From Thermodesulfobacteriota bacterium (lineage in GTDB: Bacteria; Desulfobacterota; DSM-4660; Desulfatiglandales; Desulfatiglandaceae), in contig JANQDY010000242.1 of the NCBI GenBank assembly GCA_028278625.1, positions 1 through 11,937 of the forward strand: a stretch of 11,937 nucleotides of DNA, given 5' to 3'. Positions 6,503-11,937 of this stretch are shown here, piece by piece. The translations under genes and the position numbers were made by a program. The notes beneath the pieces are model-generated. The model was not told the DNA's origin, did not search any database, and worked only from the letters and a program-made list of their open reading frames with translations. Each line of letters starts with the position of its first letter. Positions within the stretch are counted from its first letter, which is position 1.

Positions 6503-6530
6503 ACTATACGCCATTGGCGTATTTTGTCAA
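6503..6530 (-). promoter_or_regulatory. Promoter and 17-bp palindromic operator of the toxin/NadS operon
   Basis: On the reverse strand a perfect TTGACA (6530-6525) is followed after 16 bases by TATAGT (6508-6503). A perfect 17-bp palindrome, ATACGCCA-T-TGGCGTAT (6506-6522), fills the spacer and overlaps the -10 box, the classic place for an HTH antitoxin to repress its own operon. Seven bases past the -10 box is the A of the toxin ATG at 6496. Confidence 0.8.
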
Positions 6531-6655
6531 GGTATGCGGTAGAATAGCAGCCAACTTCGCGGATCAGCAAAAACTGAGGAATTCCCTTGCTTCAACCCGG
6601 CAGTTGCAGGTCTCCCTTGCCGAAATTAAGAAAAATTCCGGCACAAAAACTCGTT

Positions 6656-6745
6656 AATGGGTATGGTGTGTTATTGGCTGAAACTGCAAGGCAACTGGGC
6701 GGGTCGACCTCCGGGATTTCTCAGAAACTGCGCAGAGAGTCGTTT
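6656..6745 (+). mobile_element. Possible transposase tail remnant (HTH fragment)
   Basis: The frame through this stretch reads GYGVLLAETARQLGGSTSGISQKLRRES, which resembles the C-terminal helix-turn-helix (EVARxLGVSTSxISKxLRR) at the end of REP-associated Y1 transposases. The rest of such a gene is absent: upstream sequence to 6548 reads as debris, and downstream the frame runs into the GCAACAC repeats. No active-site HUH or tyrosine is present. Apart from this and the repeats, the 6548-6831 stretch shows no gene. Confidence 0.35.
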
Positions 6746-6777
6746 GTATGCATTATCAACAACGTCCCGCAACAACC

Positions 6778-6798
6778 GCAACACGCAACACGCAACAC
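6778..6798. repeat. Three tandem GCAACAC repeats
   Basis: GCAACAC occurs three times head to tail (6778-6784, 6785-6791, 6792-6798), preceded by the near-copy CGCAACAAC at 6769. It lies between the transposase remnant and the decayed RHH/VapC module. Short tandem repeats like this commonly arise by slippage. Confidence 0.8.
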
Positions 6799-6848
6799 AG
6801 CGTCCATTGTGAATAGCCTTTGACAAAGGGAATGAATGACGCAAACAT

Positions 6849-6880
6849 TGAGTCACTGCAACCTAGGAGGTGAGTCATTG
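6849..6880 (+). promoter_or_regulatory. Direct repeats at the antitoxin start (possible operator)
   Basis: TGAGTCA-C-TG (6849-6858) and TGAGTCA-T-TG (6871-6880) are nearly identical and 22 bases apart, about two turns of the helix. The second copy overlaps the start codon region and the first lies just before the AGGAGG ribosome site. RHH antitoxins often bind paired sites like this. A TTGACA is present at 6820-6825 but no convincing -10 box follows it. Confidence 0.35.
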
Positions 6881-7134
6881 GGCAGATTACATTGCGGGGA
6901 ATGGATCCTGAAAAGGAACGGAAAATTCGAGGGATGGCCCGCAAAAGCGGAAAATCATTGAACCGCGTTATCCTGGATACTATCGGTGAAAGCAGTGTTT
7001 TCAAGAAAAACAGGAAAATCGCTCCGGCGGATTCATTGAGAAAACTGGCTGGCGGTTAAAGCGAGAAAGATGCATCTGATTTTATGACATCCATCAAAGC
7101 GTGCGAACAGATTGATGAAGAGATGTGGAAATGA
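6877..7134 (+). pseudogene. RHH antitoxin of a VapC-type pair, ATT start and internal nonsense codon
   Basis: The frame ATT-GGG-CAG... reads (I/M)GQITLRGMDPEKERKIRGMARKSGKSLNRVILDTIG, the beta strand plus two helices of an RHH antitoxin that in relatives starts M-x-Q-I-T-L-R-G. An AGGAGG lies six bases before the ATT, and a TGA two codons upstream rules out an earlier start in this frame. So either ATT is used as a rare start or the start codon is mutated. A TAA (7057-7059) stops translation after 60 residues. The same frame continues SEKDASDFMTSIKACEQIDEEMWK to a TGA that overlaps the toxin ATG as ATGA, proving the original gene length (about 85 residues). The lost tail is the toxin-binding part. 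An internal ATG at 6901 would remove the DNA-binding strand. Confidence 0.75.
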
Positions 7135-7376
7135 AGCTTCTGCCGGACACAAACGCTTATGTGGGATTCAAACGAAATATTGCCAAGCTGGTTGAGGTAT
7201 CGGATCGTTATTCCAGAATCGCCGTCCAATTGAAACGCAAGGGAACCCCCATCCCCAGCAATGACATATGGATTGCCGCGCAAACCATGGAGCATGGTGC
7301 CGAACTTATCACCTCGGACCGGCACTTCAAATAAATTGACGGACTGGTCTTCACATCCTTTCAGGGACGTCTTTAA
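7131..7376 (+). pseudogene. VapC-type PIN-domain toxin, internally deleted and truncated
   Basis: The reading MKLLPDTNAYVGFKR keeps the first PIN-domain strand and its catalytic D6. It jumps straight to IAKLVEVSDRYSRIAVQLKRKGTPIPSNDIWIAAQTMEHGAELITSDRHFK, the C-terminal half with the D of NDIWIAA and SDRHF. Family members are about 120-135 residues. About 55-60 residues between these parts, including the conserved GEL glutamate, are missing, so the metal site is incomplete. A TAA at 7332-7334 stops the frame after 67 residues, yet IDGLVFTSFQGRL, the expected end, follows in frame to 7376. The product should be an inactive RNase. It follows the damaged antitoxin with a four-base overlap. Confidence 0.78.
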
Positions 7377-7402
7377 GCAAAATCGGAAAAGGGTCATGAT
7401 TG

Positions 7403-7414
7403 CGGCCCGGGCCG
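7403..7414. repeat. GC-only 12-bp perfect palindrome
   Basis: CGGCCCGGGCCG is a perfect 12-bp palindrome in the short gap (7377-7494) between the dead VapC gene and the sulfatase fragment. It has no T-run, so it does not look like a terminator. It may be a site left by rearrangement. The rest of the gap holds no gene. Confidence 0.5.
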
Positions 7415-7494
7415 TAAAGGGCGCCGCCGCTTGCGTCGTTCACCCTGTGGTACCGGGTTCCAGGGGACCACCAGGCCCCTTCTCCCCGAAAAAA

Positions 7495-8775
7495 TTAGTG
7501 CGGGGACTGGTGCTTTTGGCGCAGATAATAAGCGCGGGTCGGAAAATGGATGGGCGCCGAGGCATCCACCCTGAAGCCGCGCTCCATGAGCAGTTTTTCC
7601 CCGTCGTATAATCTAAACGCCCATGGCCCTTCTTCCAACGGTCTCGGCGCGTCCAGCACAAGGGCTTTTTTGACCTGATTTTTGCGGATTTTCACGGTCG
7701 ATGTCATCAACCGGCCCGACGGCGACTTCCATTCATATTGAATGACCCGCCCTTCCCCATAGGGGATCCACACGGTGGAAGCGTAAAACGCTTCATAGGG
7801 ATGGATGCGCGAAAAACATTTGAAATTGCCGTTGCCGTGATTCATCCCGAAAACGACGTCTTTGGGGCCGGGCGTCGGGAAGATGGAGGATAAGATGGAA
7901 CGTCCCGGCGACTCATAACCGCGCAATTGGTCCGTAAACCGCTGGTTGACGCTGAAATACCAGACCGGCAACAACCGTTCATAGACCCGGACCCGGTGGG
8001 GGAACCGGCTGGCAAGGTTCGTGGTCTCAAAGGGATCGGATGCCAGGTTGTACAACTGGGGTGGAAATTTTCCGTCTCTTCGGGCAATGAATTTCCACTG
8101 TCCGTCCAGAATTCCCCAGAGCTCTGGGGGAGCGCTTTTATGGAAGTACTCCAATTGGGGTTGAAAGTCCCGGGAGAACAAATCCCTTCCCCGGGGCGGA
8201 ACCCCGGCGGGGTCAACGCGCGACAAAATCGTCGCCATGACGTCGCCCACGCCCGCGGGCCGATGGGACCCCGCATATCCGTCAATCAGCTTCGAATGAA
8301 TCACAAGCAGGAAATTCCGGATGTTTTCCTCATAGAGATAGTTTCTGTGGGTGAAGTTGCCCTGATGATATTCTCCGAAGGCCTGGCCGTGATCCCCCAT
8401 GACAAAAAGCAGGGTGTTGGACCAAAGGTTCCGTTCCCGCAATCCGCGGACCAGGTCCCCGATCACCTTATCCACAAAGTGAAGGGAGTTATAGTACCGT
8501 TCTTTCCGGCCCCGCCCCTGGTAAGGCCCCCTGTAGCCGTCCGGGGTTCCGTAGGGATGGTGGGTGGATCGCGGCAGAAACTCCAGGAAAAACGGCTTTC
8601 CGGTTTGGGCGACGCCGTCGGTCCATTGGAGGGCCTTTGCCAGGACGACCTCTTCATTGACCCCCCAGGAATTTATCCCGTGCCGTTTTCGAAACGCCGC
8701 GCTTTCATCCGAGGGATCGTACAACCGGTCATAATTCAGGTTTTGATAAAGCCCTACTAAATTTTCAATATTCAT
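7495..8775 (-). pseudogene. Sulfatase / LTA-synthase-like enzyme, C-terminal part only
   Basis: Read from ATG 8775 the 426 residues give the C-terminal part of an alkaline-phosphatase-superfamily enzyme: FFLEFLPRSTHHPYGTP (62-78), then GDHGQAFGEYHQGNFTH (127-143), where D128 and H129 are metal ligands, then a long C-terminal extension ending YYLRQKHQSPH. Full-length LTA-synthase-like proteins have N-terminal membrane helices and a catalytic Thr or Cys about 150-200 residues before the THHPY motif. Neither is present, so the catalytic nucleophile is lost. In the same frame, sequence upstream of 8775 is open to 9015 but is an out-of-frame reading of the next gene. The enzymes normally hydrolyse sulfate esters or move phosphoglycerol groups on the outer cell surface. 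This copy cannot do so. Confidence 0.8.
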
Positions 8776-9694
8776 ATAGCCGGCCGATATAGTCGCTTGC
8801 TCCCGCGCCGCTCTGGGTCCACGCGGCCGTGGTGGCCAGGGGATCCACCGTGATGGGATAGACCGCGTTCCCCGTGTCCACCCGGATTTGAATCGTTTTA
8901 GGGCCTGAAACGGCCAGTCGGGCCGGTAGCGTTCTCCCCGTGGCGTCATAGGCTTTGAGGTGGCCATATCGCATGGCTGTTCGCCCCGTTCCGGTGTTAA
9001 AAGAGATTTCCTCAAGATTTCCCGATCCCTTTTCAGCCCTTAGATCGCCCAAAACCGCCATTTCAAGGATCAGTAAATCTTCCCTTGCACCTGCTTTGAA
9101 ATGCCCATGGCCCACGGGCCGGGCTTTCAGGGTAAAGCCCTGCTCCAGTCCCTCATGGTCGTTCACATACCACTCGGTGAGGTCCCCCCGGGTGTAGAAA
9201 ACCCGGTTTTCCGAAACCGTGACAACCGCTTGGCCCACGGGCCTTAAATCCCCCTTGAAACCGTAGCGCAAAAGGTGCAGGCCCCAGGTCCACCCGTTAT
9301 CCTTTGCGGCGGGCGTTGCCTCGAATCCCGCCCGGGTAAAGGAGATGCGCAGGCCCTGGGAACGGTTATAGGCATGCCGGAAGTCATCTTCATCTTTCCA
9401 TTGCCCTTTCCCCCGCACGATGGAATACCCGTCCCGTTCTATTTGCCGCTTCACCTTGGCCCACCATGACTGGCTGACGCCCGCGGGGAGGGTTTCCCCG
9501 GATCCGCCGGAATTCTCATGGGCCTTGGGGACTGCGTTTTTGACCGGGTGGGCATCAACCGGGGCACAAAGGAGCAGCAGCAGCGCAGCGGCACGCAGGC
9601 ACGCTCTCAAAAACGAAAAAATCCGGGCGTTTGGAAAGGATCTCCCTTTCAAACAGGGCGTTTTATATAATGCCTTAAAAAACCGTTTCTTCAT
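8765..9694 (-). pseudogene. N-terminal part of a secreted FG-GAP-repeat protein, cut off at the repeats
   Basis: The product has an N-terminal signal peptide: positive MKKRFFKALYK, hydrophobic AAALLLLLCAP (36-46) and a likely cut after VDA48. A beta-rich domain follows (for example WGLHLLRYGFKGDLRPVG, 138-154) and leads to YPITVDPLATTAAWTQSGAGASDYIG (279-304). In large secreted proteins this pattern directly precedes FG-GAP/integrin-like repeats (AGDVNGDG...). After residue 302 the expected repeats are absent. The frame enters the sulfatase fragment out of register and stops at residue 309. A TTG at 9712 would add six residues, but ATG 9694 gives a typical signal peptide. Cell-surface or extracellular location is inferred. 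It is a 5' stub. Confidence 0.72.
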
Positions 9695-9953
9695 TCTGGA
9701 GAATCCGGTCAAAAAGCAAAAGGTTGATATTGACTGAATAAGGTCTCACACCGGCGGGGCTTTATCCACTCTCAAGGCAACGACAACCCGGAACAAAAAG
9801 AGGAATGGTGATGAGACGATCGGACGTTTTTTAGGCCCAACCATAAGGAGGGGCAAATTGTTTGTCAAGCTGAAAATAATGAGAAAATGAAACCGGAATG
9901 CGAAACAACATCCCTTGGAATTTTAAGGAATCTTTCTTTCTGGCGTTTTGGTT
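9695..9953. other. Intergenic stretch without a recognisable gene
   Basis: The stretch lies between the 5' end of the FG-GAP stub and the 3' end of the Fic gene. It is fairly AT-rich near 9860-9950. Only an 8-bp inverted repeat with a 55-base loop was seen, ATGAAACC (9887-9894) and GGTTTCAT (9950-9957). No convincing promoter, RNA or gene was found. Confidence 0.5.
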
Positions 9954-11348
9954 TCATGAGAGGATTTCAATTTGACCGTTTTGTAGGCTGACATGGACGG
10001 GTTTACCTGCATATTTTCCGTATTCGGCTTTCCATTCCCCAATATTTTTCAACTCGCCGTTTACCGCAACGGCCATCTTTTCACCATTTCTGAAAAGCAT
10101 TCCCACATAACTGCCATCTTCAGCAATTAAGGCCTTATCCGCCAGTTCACTCATAATCTCCGGGGCAAAAAGATTCGGGAAATAATCGGGCATGACGTCT
10201 TCGGGAAAACCGAAACGCAACGGTTGTTTTTGAGAATCAGAAGTCAACAATCCACGCTTGAGCAGAGGGGATACAATGCGACGCGCCTGGCGATCAGAGA
10301 GACGAAGTATTGCCGGTAGTTTTCCCCTGGGTAGGGTTCCGCAACGAAACGCCTCCCGAAGGACAATAGCGGCTTCCGGGCGGATCTCTTTTTCCCCGAA
10401 CATGGCAAGTTGTCTGACGCTTCTTTCAATTCTCAGTCCCATCCTTTCAACATCGAGCAATTTCTTCATAAAGTTGATTTGATCAAGGCATGTTTCCAAG
10501 AAGAATTCCATAAAATCTCCATGGTCTTCATCCTTGAACGTATCTGCTGCCTCGAGATGGATCATATACCCGTTGTTGTTTCGGGATAGCCCCCTTGAAA
10601 GCGACCAAAGACCGTAGACGTTTACACCGATTGATGCAAGACATGCGGATGTAAAAAGCCGAATGACCCGCCCATTTCCGTCCCTGAAAGGGTGCAGCGA
10701 AGCCAGTCGATGATGACCGCTGGCAATCACAAGTAAACGCTCGTCACCATGAAAATGGTCAGGATTGTATTGCTCGGTAAAAACCTTCACAAAGTGTGGC
10801 ACATCACTCCCTTTCGGTCCCAACGGATCGCCGCTCCGAACCGACACTTCCAGCTCACGCCAGTTTCCCGGATTGACCGGGATATCCGTAAAATCACGGC
10901 CGTGATGGGTGAACCGATGCGCCGCCGGAAGCTGCATATAGAAACAGTGATGAATCCATTGAAGAAATTCCGGATTGAAAATGTTCACCCCTGTTTGAGC
11001 GACTTTGGACATCATTTCTTCTTCGACAACCGCATGGGCCGAACACAACTCTTGGGCATATCGTTTTTGGTCATTGGTGGACCAATCCTTGCGAAGGGCC
11101 CGTTTAATGTCGGAGATATACGTTTTATGCCCTTCTATCAAATTGGAATGGTAACTGTTCAGGAGCCGGAGTTCCCGGCTGATTCCCTTTGCGGTTTCCG
11201 GAGCAAGGCTTCCCTCAAGGCGTGAACCGGCTTTGATGACCTCCAATGCCATATCCTTTAAAGGGCCGATACGGTCAAGGGGGAGAACGCTACAGAATTT
11301 TTTCTCGTATGGATCCATTTGTCCGTTTGCATGTCCGTTTAAAAGCAT
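9954..11348 (-). CDS. Fic family adenylyltransferase (class II) with winged-helix and extra C-terminal segment
   Basis: Fic proteins transfer AMP (or related groups) from nucleotides to hydroxyl groups of target proteins. The 464-residue product has the intact catalytic motif HPFRDGNGR (219-227, matching HxFx(D/E)GNxR). It also has an N-terminal autoinhibitory motif SNLIEG (68-73, (S/T)xxxE(G/N)), which makes it class II, with its own brake. A winged-helix-like part follows (AAIVLREAFRCGTLPRGKLPAILRLSDRQARRIVSPLLKRGLL, about 326-368). The last 60 residues (402-464) form a separate beta-rich segment, ADKALIAEDGSYVGMLFRNGEK...GKPVHVSLQNGQIEIL, that I cannot assign. The start is uncertain: ATG 11348 and in-frame ATG 11318 both lack a good ribosome site. 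The latter gives MDPYEKKF, close to family starts, while the ten extra residues come from a DNA repeat. No lesion is seen and no adjacent antitoxin is present. Confidence 0.92.
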   Translation of the reverse strand: MLLNGHANGQMDPYEKKFCSVLPLDRIGPLKDMALEVIKAGSRLEGSLAPETAKGISRELRLLNSYHSNLIEGHKTYISDIKRALRKDWSTNDQKRYAQELCSAHAVVEEEMMSKVAQTGVNIFNPEFLQWIHHCFYMQLPAAHRFTHHGRDFTDIPVNPGNWRELEVSVRSGDPLGPKGSDVPHFVKVFTEQYNPDHFHGDERLLVIASGHHRLASLHPFRDGNGRVIRLFTSACLASIGVNVYGLWSLSRGLSRNNNGYMIHLEAADTFKDEDHGDFMEFFLETCLDQINFMKKLLDVERMGLRIERSVRQLAMFGEKEIRPEAAIVLREAFRCGTLPRGKLPAILRLSDRQARRIVSPLLKRGLLTSDSQKQPLRFGFPEDVMPDYFPNLFAPEIMSELADKALIAEDGSYVGMLFRNGEKMAVAVNGELKNIGEWKAEYGKYAGKPVHVSLQNGQIEILS

Positions 11349-11532
11349 TGGTAGTTCAAAAGGTTAATATGCATTATACCACAACAAAACATGTTCCATG
11401 TCCGTTTTAAGTTAAGGGGCAATCGCGTGAAGTCAAGGTGTGTACGGCCGTTTCTAAATTATCGGATAAGTATCAGAAATAATATGGTATAGACATAAAT
11501 AAGAGGGGGATTTGGGCCGTTTATGTCCGTTT
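11319..11532. repeat. Dispersed ATGTCCGTTT repeats upstream of fic
   Basis: ATGTCCGTTT occurs at 11331-11340, 11398-11407 and 11523-11532, and TTGTCCGTTT at 11319-11328, all in one orientation. An inverted copy (AAAAACGGACA) lies at 11859-11869. Two copies lie in the first codons of fic and one just upstream of its predicted promoter. They may be binding sites or ends of a lost mobile element. Confidence 0.65.
11373..11381 (-). promoter_or_regulatory. Extended -10 promoter of fic
   Basis: The reverse strand reads TGGTATAAT, a perfect -10 box with the TGn extension, placed about 25 bases before the first fic ATG. No good -35 box is present, as is common for extended -10 promoters. An inverted repeat ACATG-TTC-CATGT (11389-11401) covers the place where a -35 would be and could be an operator. 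Confidence 0.6.
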
Positions 11533-11548
11533 TTATGGCCGAAATCCC
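11507..11548. repeat. Imperfect 12-bp inverted repeat beside the transposase fragment
   Basis: GGGATTTGGGCC (11507-11518) and GGCCGAAATCCC (11537-11548) pair with a single mismatch and an 18-base loop, which contains one ATGTCCGTTT copy. It could be an insertion-sequence end, a terminator-like fold or an operator. No T-run follows. Confidence 0.5.
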
Positions 11549-11580
11549 GCTTGGGGGCATACCTCCCCTATTATTGAAGC

Positions 11581-11883
11581 ATGATTTTTGAGGTTCTTCT
11601 GGGCACACCTGGAACAAATCAAACCAAAGAATCCCTCCGGGTTGTTGGCTTCAAAGTCGATGGTGTCAAATACTGGATTGCCACCGACCGCTACGACTTA
11701 ACGGCAGAACAGATTGCCTTCATTTACAAGCTCAGATGGGACATCGAGAAATTCTTTGCATGGTGGAAGCGCCACCTCCGAGTATACCATGTGATTGCCA
11801 GAAGCGAGTATGGACTCATGGTACAAATTCTCTCGGGATTAATTGCACTGGCGCAAGAAAAAACGGACAAAAAAAGGTCCTAA
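11581..11883 (+). pseudogene. IS4-family transposase, C-terminal fragment
   Basis: A 100-residue frame starts at ATG 11581, directly after an in-frame TGA (11575-11577). It reads GTPGTNQTKESLRVVGFKVDGVKYWIATDRYDLTAEQI, then IYKLRWDIEKFFAWWKRHLRVYHVIARSEYGLMVQILSGLI. The core contains the perfect IS4 YREK signature, Y49-(2)-R52-(3)-E56-(6)-K63, which includes the third catalytic acidic residue of the DDE site. Full IS4 transposases have about 350-450 residues. The N-terminal two thirds with the two catalytic Asp are missing, and after residue 88 the sequence changes to AQEKTDKKRS and stops. It is a remnant that could move only if another element supplied the enzyme. Confidence 0.88.
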
Positions 11884-11910
11884 TTCCCCCACACCTCCTG
11901 GTTGATTTTG

Positions 11911-11931
11911 GCGATCCTTCGTAAGGGTCGC
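11911..11931. repeat. Nine-pair hairpin near the right edge
   Basis: GCGATCCTT (11911-11919) and AAGGGTCGC (11923-11931) pair fully with one G-U wobble and a three-base loop. No T-run follows on either strand within the window, so a classic terminator is not supported. It may continue into structure beyond the edge. Confidence 0.55.
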
Positions 11932-11937
11932 ATTCCA

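Noticed and set aside
6832..6873. 13-codon leader peptide ending in AGG-AGG before the antitoxin
   Set aside because: Its own ribosome site would be only one base from the ATG, and the last codons are simply the antitoxin ribosome site.
7927..8760. 277-codon forward frame opposite the sulfatase fragment
   Set aside because: It is the antisense of a clear sulfatase reading and shows no domain of its own.
8776..9015. N-terminal extension of the sulfatase fragment
   Set aside because: The frame is open but is an out-of-register reading of the secreted FG-GAP protein, rich in R, P and W and unlike any sulfatase.
9887..9957. Hairpin terminator after fic
   Set aside because: The 8-bp arms are 55 bases apart, with no T-run suitable for termination.

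Overview
The window looks like chromosomal DNA of a Gram-negative, probably anaerobic bacterium. A Desulfobacterota (sulfate-reducer-like) source is the best guess, from the mix of a PAS histidine kinase, late corrinoid genes, an MtaA/UroD-like protein, NadS-type toxin-antitoxin genes and AAA/DUF4143 ATPase debris. This is inference from protein character, not from a marker gene. No rRNA, tRNA or CRISPR array was seen.

Left part (1-4230), ordinary metabolism and regulation. A soluble PAS sensor histidine kinase runs leftward off the window edge. Diverging from it are cobS and cbiB, two late steps of adenosylcobalamin synthesis, 14 bases apart. Converging on cbiB is a uroporphyrinogen-decarboxylase-superfamily protein of the MtaA/CmuA methyltransferase type, in which two of the three usual zinc ligands are serine. 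It has its own strong promoter with an overlapping inverted repeat and a structured leader.

Middle part (4250-7400), a patch of toxin-antitoxin modules and gene debris. An intact ParD-like/RelE-ParE pair is followed by a folded repeat and an AAA/DUF4143 ATPase that has an in-frame stop and loses its C-terminal half. That loss falls exactly where an opposite-strand RelE-like toxin/NadS antitoxin operon begins. The operon has a near-textbook promoter, a 17-bp perfect palindrome in its spacer, and a predicted leaderless toxin mRNA. Next come a transposase-tail remnant, 7-bp tandem repeats and a decayed RHH/VapC module. In that module the antitoxin appears to start at ATT and carries a nonsense codon, and the toxin has an internal deletion and a premature stop.

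Right part (7495-9694). The 3' part of a sulfatase/phosphatidyl-transferase-like gene is joined, out of frame, to the 5' part of a secreted protein of the kind that normally continues into FG-GAP repeats. Both are incomplete, so the junction near 8775-8790 is a deletion or recombination scar.

Far right (9954-11937). A full-length class II Fic protein has an intact catalytic motif, an intact inhibitory motif and an extra C-terminal segment. It is followed by repeats of the ATGTCCGTTT type and a C-terminal fragment of an IS4-family transposase that keeps a perfect YREK signature. Overall the window is a stable cobalamin/regulatory block next to a heavily rearranged accessory region.
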